Source: Gemmatimonadota bacterium
Lineage (GTDB): Bacteria; Gemmatimonadota; Gemmatimonadetes; Gemmatimonadales; GWC2-71-9
DNA length: 64,000 nt
NCBI GenBank assembly: GCA_016720805.1
Contig: JADKJZ010000003.1
Span: 124,001-188,000 of the forward strand
Reading direction: 5' to 3'
Position numbers and translations under genes: made by a program. This document shows positions 1-8,863 of this stretch, piece by piece. Position 1 is the stretch's first letter. Each line of letters opens with the position of its first letter. The notes below the pieces were generated by a model. The model worked only from the letters and a program-made list of their open reading frames with translations, was not told the DNA's origin and searched no databases.

Positions 1-1044
1 GATCACCGCCGCCAGCGCCCGATGCACATCCGGCGAAATCACCGTGCCGACCAGGTCGCGCATCCGGGACACCGCCTGCTCCTGACTCATCTTCTCCTGA
101 TACGGGCGGACCGTCGTCAACGCGTCGAACACCTCGGCCACCCCCAGGATGCGCGCCCCGATCGGGATCGCCTCGCCAACCAATCCGTCCGGATAGCCGG
201 TGCCGTCATGACGCTCATGGTGCGAGCGGACATAGCTGATCACCTCGCGCAGGTGATGCAACGGCGCGAGGATCTGCGCCCCGATCAGCACGTGCGTCTT
301 GACGTGGTCGAACTCCTCCTCGGTGAGCGGCCCGTGCTTGTGCAGCACCGCTTCCCGGATGCCGATCTTGCCGATGTCGTGAAGACGGCCCGCGGTGCGC
401 ACCATCTCGATCTGCTCGTCGGAGAGCCCCATCTCGGCGGCGATCATCGCCGAGAGGTCGGCGACGCGCGCCGAATGGCCGCGGAGGTAGGCGTCCTTCG
501 CCTCGAGGGCGTTGACGAGTGCTTCCAGGGTGGCCACGGAAATCCGCTCGAGATTGCCGCGCTCACGGCGCAGCTCCGCCCCGCGCTGCACGATCTCCTG
601 CTTGAGCCACGCCTGCGTCTCGGCCTGCTCGATCAGGTCACGCCGACGGGCCAGTGCCCGCCCGATGGCGCGCTCGAGGTCCTGCAGGTCGACCGGCTTG
701 ACGAGATAGTCCATCGCGCCACGCTGCATGCAGAGCGCCGCGGTGTTGGCGTCGTTCACGGCGGTGAGCATCAGGATGGCGGCGTTGGGCTCCTCCTTGA
801 GGATCATCGGCACCATGTCGGGGCCGGACGCATCGGGGAGGCGGACGTCGAGCAGGATGCAGGCGACCTTCCGGCGGCGGATCTCGGCGAGGGCCTCGCC
901 GGCGGTGCCGGTGGCGATGACCTCATGGCCCATCGAGGTCAGGAGTCGCTGCAACGCCGACCGGATCGAGTCCTCGTCGTCGACCACGAGGGTCGTGACC
1001 AGGCCGATCTCGTCTGCCATCGGGTCGGGCGTATCCGGGCTCAT
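1..1044 (-). CDS. Response regulator with receiver and HD-GYP domains (3' end cut off by window)
   Basis: Reading the minus strand from the ATG at 1042-1044 gives an uninterrupted frame that runs off the window start. An N-terminal receiver domain (about residues 15-130) carries the acidic pair VDDED, the phospho-acceptor in LLDVRLPD and the conserved lysine in YLVKPVD. After a helical linker comes an HD-GYP domain with GRLHDIGKIGI and HHERHDGTGYPDGL, that is, the metal-binding HD pair and the signature GYP. Such proteins hydrolyse cyclic di-GMP in response to a partner histidine kinase. The C-terminus is not visible and no kinase gene is in view. A second in-frame ATG at 1018-1020 could be the real start. 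Confidence 0.93.
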   Translation of the reverse strand, partial: MSPDTPDPMADEIGLVTTLVVDDEDSIRSALQRLLTSMGHEVIATGTAGEALAEIRRRKVACILLDVRLPDASGPDMVPMILKEEPNAAILMLTAVNDANTAALCMQRGAMDYLVKPVDLQDLERAIGRALARRRDLIEQAETQAWLKQEIVQRGAELRRERGNLERISVATLEALVNALEAKDAYLRGHSARVADLSAMIAAEMGLSDEQIEMVRTAGRLHDIGKIGIREAVLHKHGPLTEEEFDHVKTHVLIGAQILAPLHHLREVISYVRSHHERHDGTGYPDGLVGEAIPIGARILGVAEVFDALTTVRPYQEKMSQEQAVSRMRDLVGTVISPDVHRALAAVI

Positions 1045-1260
1045 CGATGCTCCAGGGGTGGGGGCCGGCACCTCCTTCAATATATCGGTCGTTCCGATCC
1101 GCGCCTCGTGTGGCCGCCCCGTTTCGAAACCCCCGGCGCCACTCGTCCCGTACAGGGAGGGTTGCATGGCAGTCGGGCGGTTCCGACGGGCCTCCCGTTC
1201 GTCCATCCGGGCACGGCGGCCGGGTGTTAGCTTATCCGACTCCACTTCCCACCCCCCCTC

Positions 1261-3708
1261 ATGAGGTCGTCCCCGATGAAGCGAGTCTGTTCGGCTGTCC
1301 TCCTGCTGCTCCCGTTGGCATTGAGCACAGCCTCCGCCTCCGGCGTCCGCGACGAACGCGGCCCGTCGTTCCCGCAGTTTGGCGCGACGGTCGCGATCGT
1401 CGGCGATCAGGCCTTTGTTGGCGAACCCCGAGGCCCGAAGTCCGGTACGGTCCACCTCTACCGCCGTGGTCCGACGGGGTGGAAGGAGACTGGCACGCTG
1501 CTGCCGCCCGCCGGCTCCCCCAACGATGGCTTCGGCACCGTCCTGGTCGCCAACGCGACCACGCTGCTCGTTTCGCGGATCGACGGGCCCTCGGCCCCCG
1601 ATAGCGCCAAGGGCGAGGTGCATGTCTTCCGGCGGGGCGCGAATGGCGCCTGGACGGCGGCTGGCGTGCTCCAGGCGTCGAGTCGGGTGGGTCGGGCCGA
1701 ATTCGGCCGCTCGCTCGCGCTGTCCGGCGACCTGTTGATGGTCGGCGCCCCCCGCGACGGCAACGGGGTGGTCTACCTCTACCGCCGCGGCGCCGATGGC
1801 AGCTATGCCCCCGCCGGGACGTTGCCGGTCCAGAACAGCGAACCGGGCGACCAGTTCGGCGCCGCGATCGCGGTCGATGGGGCGCGGCTCGTGGTCGGCG
1901 CTCCCGGCCGCTCGATGCGGAAGGGCGCCGTCTTCGCCTACGGCCGCCAGGCGGATGGCGCTTGGCAGGCCGAGGGGATGCTGATGGCGCAGCGGGGCAC
2001 CGACAACGCCCAGCTCGGCAGCGCCCTGTTGCTGCAGGGCAGCCGGGTCATCGCCGGGGCGCCGGGCGCCCTGGTGCTGGCCGGACCGGGTGGCGGCAGC
2101 GCCGGGGCGGCGGTGGTCTTCGAGCGGAGCGCCAGCACTGGCGCGTGGCGTGAGCGGCAGACGCTGGCCCCGTTCCAGCTCATCGCTGGCCGCTTCGGCG
2201 CGACGCTGGCCGCCGCCGGCGACGAGATCTGGATTGGCGCCCCCGCGACCGAGCGCAATACCGGCCGAGTCTACCGGTTGGCCCTCGCGAAGGACGGCAG
2301 TCTCGCCAGCATGAGTGCACTGGCCGTCGGCGATCTGGAGCCGGGTGCCGGCCTCTCGGGATCGATCGCCACGTCGGGCGACGCGGCCGTGGTCGGCATG
2401 CCCTCCGATGGCGGTGGCGGCGGCACGGTGCTCTTCCTCGGGCGCAGCCCCACCGGCGCCTGGACGGTCCGGAACAGCCTCTATCCCGCGAGCACGGCGC
2501 CGACCTACGCCGCCGTGAAGGGGAAGGAGGTTGCCTGCGGTGAGTCGGGCAAGGCGGGCGAATTCGAGTGCGGCAATGCGTCGTTGCAGTCGTTCCTCCC
2601 GATCTCGGCGATCGGCGGCAAGCGCGGCACCAACATGAACGACAACTGGGGCTGGACCGACCCGGTCACCAAGCACGAGATCGCGATCCTGGGCCGCACC
2701 GACGGCACCTCGTTCGTCGATGTCACCGACCCGTCGAACCCGCGCTACCTCGGCGACCTGCCGAAGACCAAGGGCTCGCCGTCCTCGGCGTGGCGCGACA
2801 TGAAGACCTACAAGGATCACGTCTTCATCGTCTCGGACAACGCGGGCGAGCACGGCATGCAGGTCTTCGACCTCACGCGCCTGCGGAAGGTGACCACGCC
2901 GCAGACGTTCACGCCGGACGTCACCTACGACCGCATCAACAGCGCGCACAACATCGTCTCGAATGAAGAGACCGGCTTCATGTACACCGTCGGCAACTCG
3001 GGCGGCGGCGAGACCTGTGGCGGCGGCTACCACATGATCGACGTCCGCGATCCGAAGCACCCGCAGTTCGCCGGCTGCTTCGGCGACCCGAAGACGGGCC
3101 GCGCCGGCACCGGCTACTCGCACGACGCGCAGTGCGTCGTCTACCGCGGTCCCGACGAGAAGTACCGCGGCCGCGAGATCTGCATCGGATCGAACGAGAC
3201 CGCGATCTCGATCGCCGACCTGACCGACAAGAAGAACCCGGTGGCGATCTCGCGCGCGTCGTACCCGAACGTCGCCTACGCCCACCAGGGGTGGCTGACC
3301 GAGGACCAGAAGTACTTCTACCTCGACGACGAAGGCGACGAGTCGAGCGGGCAGGGCGAAGCGGCGAAGGGGACGCGCACGCTGGTGTGGGACGTCTCCG
3401 ACCTCGACGACCCCGTCCTCGTCACCGAGCATGTCGGCGTCGCGAAGGCGATCGACCACAACCTCTACGTGAAGGGCAACCGGATGTACCAGGCCAACTA
3501 CACCTCCGGCCTGCGCATCCTCGACGTCACCAACCCGCGGGATCCGCGCGAGGTGGGCTTCTTCGACACCCACCCGGGTGACGACGGCAAGCCGTCGTTC
3601 GCCGGCGCGTGGAGCGTCTACCCCTACTTCAAGAGCGGCACGATCGTGGTGACCAGCATCGGCGAGGGCGTCTTCTTCGTGCGTGACCGCACCTCGACGG
3701 TGCCATGA
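1261..3708 (+). CDS. Secreted choice-of-anchor B (LVIVD) protein with FG-GAP-like N-terminal half
   Basis: 815 residues with a signal peptide (hydrophobic run, then cleavage near STASA). The first half (about 35-400) repeats a unit of the type FGxxVAIxGDxxxVGxP, typical of FG-GAP/integrin-like propellers. The second half resembles LVIVD/choice-of-anchor B proteins: DVTDPSNPRYLG, VFDLTRLR, HNIVSNEETGFMYTVG, MIDVRDPKHPQFAGCFGD and SHDAQCVVYRGPD are the family's usual blocks. Such proteins are exported and of unknown ligand. It opens a three-gene unit: the stop overlaps the next ATG by four bases. Either the ATG at 1261 or the one at 1276, just before the signal peptide, may be used. A TTAGCTT box lies about 30 bp upstream. 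Confidence 0.88.
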   Translation: MRSSPMKRVCSAVLLLLPLALSTASASGVRDERGPSFPQFGATVAIVGDQAFVGEPRGPKSGTVHLYRRGPTGWKETGTLLPPAGSPNDGFGTVLVANATTLLVSRIDGPSAPDSAKGEVHVFRRGANGAWTAAGVLQASSRVGRAEFGRSLALSGDLLMVGAPRDGNGVVYLYRRGADGSYAPAGTLPVQNSEPGDQFGAAIAVDGARLVVGAPGRSMRKGAVFAYGRQADGAWQAEGMLMAQRGTDNAQLGSALLLQGSRVIAGAPGALVLAGPGGGSAGAAVVFERSASTGAWRERQTLAPFQLIAGRFGATLAAAGDEIWIGAPATERNTGRVYRLALAKDGSLASMSALAVGDLEPGAGLSGSIATSGDAAVVGMPSDGGGGGTVLFLGRSPTGAWTVRNSLYPASTAPTYAAVKGKEVACGESGKAGEFECGNASLQSFLPISAIGGKRGTNMNDNWGWTDPVTKHEIAILGRTDGTSFVDVTDPSNPRYLGDLPKTKGSPSSAWRDMKTYKDHVFIVSDNAGEHGMQVFDLTRLRKVTTPQTFTPDVTYDRINSAHNIVSNEETGFMYTVGNSGGGETCGGGYHMIDVRDPKHPQFAGCFGDPKTGRAGTGYSHDAQCVVYRGPDEKYRGREICIGSNETAISIADLTDKKNPVAISRASYPNVAYAHQGWLTEDQKYFYLDDEGDESSGQGEAAKGTRTLVWDVSDLDDPVLVTEHVGVAKAIDHNLYVKGNRMYQANYTSGLRILDVTNPRDPREVGFFDTHPGDDGKPSFAGAWSVYPYFKSGTIVVTSIGEGVFFVRDRTSTVP

Positions 3709-4805
3709 TCCGCAGGTTCCTGACGGCCGGGGCGGCATTCGCCGTCCTGGCCTGCAGCGGCGGGGGCACTGCTCCCGCCACGGCCCCGAGCCCGTCCGGC
3801 GGGGCCAAGCTGTACGTGGTGAATCAGTCCGGGGCGAGCATCTCGGTGATCGACCAGCAGCGGCTCGCGGTCGACACCGTGATCGACCTCCGCGGCCTCG
3901 GCTTCACCGCCAACGCCAAGCCGCACCATATCGCCGTCGAACCCGACGGCGCGTTCTGGTATGTCTCGCTGATTGGTGACGGCCGCGTGCTCAAGTTCGA
4001 CCGCGCCAATCATCTGCTCGGTCAGGTGAAGATGGAGACGCCGGGATTGCTGACGCTCGACCCGGTGCATGACTCGCTCTATGTGGGGCGCTCGATGACG
4101 GCCGTCAACCCGCCGAAGGCACTCGGCGTGATTGCGCGGAAGGCGTTCGTGATGGTCGAGGAGCAGGAAATCCTGATTCCGCGGCCGCACGCGCTCGCCG
4201 TCACGCTCGACGGGAAGTGGGTGCATACCGCGTCGCTCGCCGAGAACCGGATCGCGTCGGTCGAGACAGCGACGGGTCGGGTGACGATCACCACGATTCC
4301 CGGTGCGCCGCGTTCGCTGGTGCAGTTTGCGCTCTCGCCCGATGGCAAGACGATGGTGGCCGGGGGTGAATTGTCGAACACGCTGCTGGTCTTCGACCTC
4401 ACCAGGCCGCCGCCCTTCGTTCCGGTCAAGGAGATTCCGCTGGCGGGGAAGCCCTGGGACCCGCGCTTCTCGCGCGACGGCCGGCATGTCTACATCACGC
4501 TGCTGGTGAAGAATGCGCTGGCCGAGGTGGACGTCGTGACCGGCACGGTGACGCGGATCATCGAAGGGCGGATGGCGCAGCCCTACGGCCTGCTCCTTCG
4601 GGCAGACAACAAGTACGCCTTCGTCGTGAATCAGAACACCGGCGCGATCATGCCGGGGCAGAGCGGCCACGAGATGCACGGGATGGAGGGCCACGCTGCC
4701 ACCGATGGGTGGCTGACGATCCTCGATCTCGCCAAGGGCACCGTCCACTCGACGCTGATGCTGGGCAACGGTCCGACCGGGATCGGCGCGGCGCGCGCCC
4801 GGTGA
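3705..4805 (+). CDS. YncE-like beta-propeller lipoprotein
   Basis: 366 residues. The N-terminus has a lipoprotein signal (LAC-SGG), so the product is probably anchored in a membrane on the periplasmic or outer side. The body repeats blocks such as LYVVNQSGASISVID, PHHIAVEPDGAFWYVS, LSPDGKTMVAGGELSNTL and FSRDGRHVYITLLVKN, the pattern of YncE / cytochrome d1-like seven-bladed propellers. A His/Met-rich stretch near the C-terminus (GQSGHEMHGMEGHAA) could bind a metal such as copper, which is inference. It is coupled by an ATGA overlap to the upstream LVIVD gene and by a GTGA overlap to the downstream FG-GAP gene, so the three are likely co-translated. Confidence 0.87.
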   Translation: MIRRFLTAGAAFAVLACSGGGTAPATAPSPSGGAKLYVVNQSGASISVIDQQRLAVDTVIDLRGLGFTANAKPHHIAVEPDGAFWYVSLIGDGRVLKFDRANHLLGQVKMETPGLLTLDPVHDSLYVGRSMTAVNPPKALGVIARKAFVMVEEQEILIPRPHALAVTLDGKWVHTASLAENRIASVETATGRVTITTIPGAPRSLVQFALSPDGKTMVAGGELSNTLLVFDLTRPPPFVPVKEIPLAGKPWDPRFSRDGRHVYITLLVKNALAEVDVVTGTVTRIIEGRMAQPYGLLLRADNKYAFVVNQNTGAIMPGQSGHEMHGMEGHAATDGWLTILDLAKGTVHSTLMLGNGPTGIGAARAR

Positions 4806-6622
4806 ATCGCGTCCGCACCCTCCTGGTGTGCGCCGCCCTGCTGCCCGCGACGCTGGGGGCGCAGGGCGGTGGCGTGTTCACCCGCCGCGTCGCCCCCTTC
4901 CCGGTGGCCGACCGCACCGGCGCGCCGACGCCAGAGCCGTTCCTTGGCGGCTTCGACGTCCCGCGGCCGCAGCTGGTCGACATCGACGGCGACGGTGACC
5001 TCGACCTCTTCGTGCAGGAGCGCTCGAATGCGCTGATGTACTTCGAGCGGGTCGACGGCCGCTATGTCTGGCGCACCGACCAATACCAGGGCCTCGCCGT
5101 CGGCGAGTGGTCGCGCTTCGTCGACCTCGACGGCGACGGCTTGATGGACCTGCTCGGTGAATCGCCGATCAGCTACATCCGCGCCTGGCGCAATGTCGGG
5201 ACGAAGTCGGCGGCGCGATTCGCCGTCGCGGCCGACTCCCTCCGCGACGGCGATGGCGTCCCGCTCGCCGCCGATCGGCAGAACATCCTGAACCTCGTCG
5301 ACATCGACTGCAATGGTCGCCTCGATCTCTTCCTCGGGCGGGTGGCCGGCACGGTGGACCGGTACGAGGCGATCGCGGGGACCGCGAGCAACGGGATTCC
5401 CCGTTTTGGCCTCGTCACCGAGCGGTTCGAGGGGATCGAGGTGCTGGGCCCGGTCCCTGGACAGCCCAACTCCATCGAGGGACGCGGCTCCCGCCACGGC
5501 GCCAACACGCTCGCCTTCGGCGACATCGACGGTGATGGCGATCCCGATCTCTTCTGGGGCGACTATTTCGAGCCGGGGCTGCTGCTGTTCGAGAACCGTG
5601 CGCGCGGCTGCGCGGCACCGGACCTGCGCGCCGCGCCGCAGCGCTTCCCGATCGGCGACGGGGTGCTCACCAGCGGCTACAACGCGCCGGCCATCGGCGA
5701 TGTCGATGGCGACGGGCTCCTCGACGTGGTGATGGGTGTGATCGGCGGCGCCTTCTTCCCGGCCCGCACGGCGGTCGAGAACCTCTACTACCTCCGCCAG
5801 GCGTCACGCGGGAAGTTCGAGAAGGTGACCGCTCGGCTGCTGCCGACCGTCGACGTCGGCAACGAGTCGGTACCGACCCTCGCCGACCTCGACGGCGATG
5901 GCGACCTCGATCTCCTCGTGGGCAACAAGATCGAGCCGAACGCCGATACCACCGGCACGATCACCTGGTTCGAGAACAGCGGCAGCGCGCGCGCCCCGAC
6001 CTTCCGCGACCGCGGCCCCCTGCCGATTCGCGGCGAGTTCCACTACGCCCCGACCAGCGCCGACCTCGACGGCGACGGCCTGCCGGACCTGGTCATCGGG
6101 ACCTGGCGCGACCGCGTCCACTGGTGGCGCAACAGCGGCACCCGCACCGCGCCGGCGTGGACGCTCACCGACACCGCGCTCGTCACCCTCACCCGCGGCA
6201 GCAACACCACCCCCGCCCTCACCGATCTCGATGGCGATGGCGATCTCGACATGATCGTCGGCGAGGCGAGCGGCCAGCTCAACCTGTACCGGAACGTCGG
6301 CAGCCGTACCGCCCCGAAGTTCGAACTGGTCAGCGACCACTTCCAGGACATCGACGTCGGGCGCCGGTCGGCGCCGACCTTCGTCGACCTCGATGGCGAT
6401 GGCCGGTCCGATCTCGTCCTCGGCAGCGAGGAAGGCGGCCTCCAGCTCTGGCGCAACGTCACCGTTGACGGTGTCATCCGCTTCGAACGGGACCCGGCCT
6501 TCGTGGTGCCGACCGACCCTTACTCCGCGCCGACCTTCGGCGCGCTGCGGGGCGATGGCAGCCTGAGCATCTTCGTGGGGGCGATTTCGGGGGGATTGCT
6601 GTATTTCGAGCGGCAGAAGTAG
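4802..6622 (+). CDS. Secreted FG-GAP/VCBS repeat protein
   Basis: From the GTG that overlaps the preceding stop (GTGA), the product starts with a clear signal peptide ending in TLGAQ. The frame is open 31 codons further upstream but that part lies inside the preceding gene. The mature protein contains many calcium-binding-like loops of the form DxDGDGDxDL(F/L)xG, for example DIDGDGDLDLF, DLDGDGLMDLL and DVDGDGLLDVV, spaced about 60-70 residues apart. This is the VCBS/FG-GAP propeller pattern. The role is unknown; family members are secreted and often surface-associated. It closes the three-gene unit and is followed by an intergenic repeat block. Confidence 0.9.
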   Translation: MNRVRTLLVCAALLPATLGAQGGGVFTRRVAPFPVADRTGAPTPEPFLGGFDVPRPQLVDIDGDGDLDLFVQERSNALMYFERVDGRYVWRTDQYQGLAVGEWSRFVDLDGDGLMDLLGESPISYIRAWRNVGTKSAARFAVAADSLRDGDGVPLAADRQNILNLVDIDCNGRLDLFLGRVAGTVDRYEAIAGTASNGIPRFGLVTERFEGIEVLGPVPGQPNSIEGRGSRHGANTLAFGDIDGDGDPDLFWGDYFEPGLLLFENRARGCAAPDLRAAPQRFPIGDGVLTSGYNAPAIGDVDGDGLLDVVMGVIGGAFFPARTAVENLYYLRQASRGKFEKVTARLLPTVDVGNESVPTLADLDGDGDLDLLVGNKIEPNADTTGTITWFENSGSARAPTFRDRGPLPIRGEFHYAPTSADLDGDGLPDLVIGTWRDRVHWWRNSGTRTAPAWTLTDTALVTLTRGSNTTPALTDLDGDGDLDMIVGEASGQLNLYRNVGSRTAPKFELVSDHFQDIDVGRRSAPTFVDLDGDGRSDLVLGSEEGGLQLWRNVTVDGVIRFERDPAFVVPTDPYSAPTFGALRGDGSLSIFVGAISGGLLYFERQK

Positions 6623-6741
6623 ACGATGATCGATGATCGATCATCGATGATGTCATCCCGAACAACGTGAGGGATCTGCGTATTCGCCACCACGCAGGTC
6701 CCTCGCTTCGCTCGGGATGACAATCGATCATCGACCATCGA
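6623..6741. repeat. Composite intergenic repeat: 7-bp arrays flanking a long inverted repeat
   Basis: Two bases after the TAG of the FG-GAP gene an array of 7-bp units (CGATGAT/CGATCAT) begins. It is followed at about 6652-6722 by an inverted repeat whose arms are related to TCATCCCGAGCGAAGCGAGG with a loop of about 20 bases, and then by a second run of CGATCAT units that continues into the 3' end of the next, convergent gene. The same inverted repeat recurs at 15549, 20387 and 35335. The transcript from either side would form a long hairpin, so it could act as a bidirectional terminator. That role is inference. Confidence 0.8.
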
Positions 6742-7602
6742 TCATCCTACAAATTCAACTTCCACCCTGCTCGGAATGATTCCCGCCTCGGCCGCCCGGT
6801 CCAGCAGCAGCTGTACCGCTTCGCGGCCGCGATTGCCGTAGTCGACGGTCCACTCGTTGACGTACATCCCGACGAACTCGTCGGTGCGCTCGTCGGAGAT
6901 GCCGCGATTGTACTGCTTGGCGTGAGCCAGTGCGTCGGCACGGTGGACCAGGCCGTAGACGATCGAGGCCTTGAGGTCCTTGGCGACCTGCTCGATCACC
7001 TCGCGGCCGAGGTCGCGGCGGACGACGTTGCCGCCGAGCGGGAGCGGGAGGCCGGTCTCGTCGAGCCACCACTCGCCGGTGTCGGCCCAGAGGTGGAGGC
7101 CGTCGTCGACGTAGGTGAGCTGCCCCTCGTGGATGATCAACCCCAGGTCCACCTCGCCCTTGTGGACGGCGTCCTCGATCGCGTCGAAGGCTATCACGAC
7201 CGGGACGAAGTCGGGCTGCCACAGCTTGAGCGCCAGATAGGCGGTGGTCAGCAGCCCGGGGACGGCGATCCGCATTCCCTTCGCGGCGGCGCGGATGATG
7301 GCGGAGTCGGCGCGACGGTCGCCCGGGGGCGGCGTCAGCGAGACGAGCCGCGGGCCGTAGCCGTCGCCCATCGACGAGCCGCTGTTGAGCAGCGCGTAGT
7401 CGTTGGCGATGTAGGCGTAGGCGTGGATCGAGACCGCCGAGACGTCGAGTTCCTTGTGACGTGCGCGCTGGTTGAGCGACTCGATGTCGGAGAGCTCGTG
7501 CACGTACGTGATGTCGGTGTCGATCTTCCCTTCGGCCAGCGCATAGAACATGAACGCGTCGTCGGAGTCGGGCGAATGGGCGACGCGGATCGTCGTGGTC
7601 AT
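6742..7602 (-). CDS. mqnD: MqnA/MqnD-family menaquinone biosynthesis protein, probably MqnD
   Basis: 286 residues without a signal peptide. The N-terminus (RVAHSPDSDDAFMFYALAEG) matches the substrate-binding opening of MqnD-type proteins, which have a periplasmic-binding-protein fold but act in the cytoplasm. MqnD converts cyclic dehypoxanthine futalosine to 1,4-dihydroxy-6-naphthoate in the futalosine route to menaquinone. Further family-like blocks are AVSIHAYAYI, LLNSGSSMGDGYGP and VDLGLIIHEGQLTY. MqnA is the close alternative. The last residues (VG) and the TGA stop lie in the 7-bp intergenic array, so the natural C-terminus may have been changed slightly. The ATG follows directly on the TAA of the upstream zinc-ribbon gene. 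Confidence 0.72.
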   Translation of the reverse strand: MTTTIRVAHSPDSDDAFMFYALAEGKIDTDITYVHELSDIESLNQRARHKELDVSAVSIHAYAYIANDYALLNSGSSMGDGYGPRLVSLTPPPGDRRADSAIIRAAAKGMRIAVPGLLTTAYLALKLWQPDFVPVVIAFDAIEDAVHKGEVDLGLIIHEGQLTYVDDGLHLWADTGEWWLDETGLPLPLGGNVVRRDLGREVIEQVAKDLKASIVYGLVHRADALAHAKQYNRGISDERTDEFVGMYVNEWTVDYGNRGREAVQLLLDRAAEAGIIPSRVEVEFVG

Positions 7603-8364
7603 TTACTTGGGTCCCGGGGTGGTCTTGAAGCTCTCGAGCAGCGGGCGGTGTGCCTCGTACTCGTCGCGCTTCTTGGCGATCTCGGCGTCGTAGTTCTTCC
7701 GGAAGGCGGTCCGTGCGGCCTCGGCACCGACCTTGTTCCCCTGATAGTCGCCGACGATCGCCTGGACGAAGAAGCCCATCAGGTTGTTGGGCGCCTCCTT
7801 CAGCATCGTGTCGGCCAGGGCCAGCGCTTCGGGGAACATCCCGACCTGGGCCTGGATCATCGCCGTGTGGTAGCGGGCGTCGATGTCGCGGTCGCCCGGC
7901 GGCAGGTTGGTGTAGGCGCCGAGGGCCATCGGGGTGAAGCGGAAGACGGTGGCGGTGTCGCCTTTCTCGGCGGCGGCGGTGACCCGGTCGGTGAGGCGGG
8001 TGAACTGCTCGCGCGGCGTCATGTTCGAGATGTCCGGAGCCCCGGTGGCGCCAACCACGCCGCCCGCCGGCGCACTCCCCATCGCCGGCGGCTCCGCGGC
8101 CGTCCGATCGGTCGCGGCGTAGATCACGGCGACCACGGCGACGACCGTCAGCAGCCCGGCCACGATCCATGGTGCCGCCTGGGTCGGGGCCTTCGGGGCC
8201 GCTGCGCCGCCCGCGGAGGCATGGGCGTTCGGGGCGGCATGGGCCGCCGAGGTGCCACCGACGGGAGTTCCGCAGGCCGAGCAGAAGCGAACGCCGGTCG
8301 GCAGGGTCACGCCGCAGCCGGTACAGAAGCGCTGGGCCTGGGGGGAAGCAGGGGTATCGGACAC
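7603..8364 (-). CDS. Zinc-ribbon membrane protein
   Basis: The start is taken as the GTG at 8362-8364, with GGAG a few bases upstream and the zinc ribbon immediately after it; the open frame extends to 8400. The N-terminus has two Cys pairs (FCTGCG and FCSACG), the usual double-knuckle zinc ribbon. A low-complexity Ala/Pro linker and one membrane segment (WIVAGLLTVVAVVAVIYAA, about residues 70-90) follow. The C-terminal part is helical with a TPR-like arrangement (EQFTRLTDRV, FPEALALADTML). Members of this architecture are widespread and mostly uncharacterised. The gene directly precedes the MqnD-like gene and is probably co-transcribed with it. Confidence 0.82.
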   Translation of the reverse strand: MSDTPASPQAQRFCTGCGVTLPTGVRFCSACGTPVGGTSAAHAAPNAHASAGGAAAPKAPTQAAPWIVAGLLTVVAVVAVIYAATDRTAAEPPAMGSAPAGGVVGATGAPDISNMTPREQFTRLTDRVTAAAEKGDTATVFRFTPMALGAYTNLPPGDRDIDARYHTAMIQAQVGMFPEALALADTMLKEAPNNLMGFFVQAIVGDYQGNKVGAEAARTAFRKNYDAEIAKKRDEYEAHRPLLESFKTTPGPK

Positions 8365-8483
8365 GGGGTCTCCGGGGAAATGCTGGGGGATCGCCGCCAT
8401 CGGCGGCGCCGCAATATAGTGGCCCCTGCTGGCGCAGGCCGTGGCCCCTCGCTACCCTTGAAACGTCCTCCGCCCCGGTGACC

Positions 8484-8747
8484 ATGACCACACCTCCTTC
8501 CGACACGATCGACCTCTCCAATGCCGACCACATGGGCGACCTCGCCCGGGGCGGCACCAATTGGTCGGTTCACCTCGAGACGCGCCAGGACGGCCCCCTC
8601 GCCGTCGGCCGGGTCCACTTCGTCGCCGGCGACGTCCGCCGCTCCTCTGCCTGGATCTTCCGCGAATGGAGCGTCCCCGACGTGAAGGCCCGATTCGCGG
8701 AGTTTTCGCCGCTGGAGTTGTGGCGGCTGTTGGAGTCGTTGAGCTGA
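8484..8747 (+). CDS. Conserved hypothetical protein, 87 aa
   Basis: A short soluble protein starting at the ATG at 8484 (the open frame extends further upstream over the divergent promoter region, which is not used). It is rich in charged residues and tryptophan (SAWIFREWSVPDVKARF, ELWRLLESLS). I do not recognise a family. Codon use matches its neighbours, and the divergent arrangement with the zinc-ribbon gene leaves a 119-bp promoter region that carries a TACCCTTGA box near 8453. The 7-bp repeat array begins eight bases after the stop. Confidence 0.65.
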   Translation: MTTPPSDTIDLSNADHMGDLARGGTNWSVHLETRQDGPLAVGRVHFVAGDVRRSSAWIFREWSVPDVKARFAEFSPLELWRLLESLS

Positions 8748-8755
8748 AGCAACCG

Positions 8756-8863
8756 GGATGGTGGATGATGGATGATGGATGGTGGATGACGCTCCCCGCG
8801 AGGGCAGGGCGCATCGCGCGGCGCGCTCGATCCATCATCGATCATCCATCATCCATCATCCTG
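8756..8863. repeat. Two heptanucleotide arrays (GGATGAT type) spanning the 5' end of the BamA-like gene
   Basis: At 8756-8789 units GGATGGT/GGATGAT/GGATGAC follow each other with a strict 7-bp period. A second run in the opposite orientation (CATCATC, CATCCAT type) lies at about 8826-8863. The first array supplies the probable start codon of the BamA-like gene and the second encodes part of its signal peptide (SIIDHPSSII). Confidence 0.85.

Noticed and set aside
22..1230. Long plus-strand open frame of 402 codons
   Set aside because: It is the antisense shadow of the HD-GYP response regulator, which has clear receiver and HD-GYP motifs on the minus strand.
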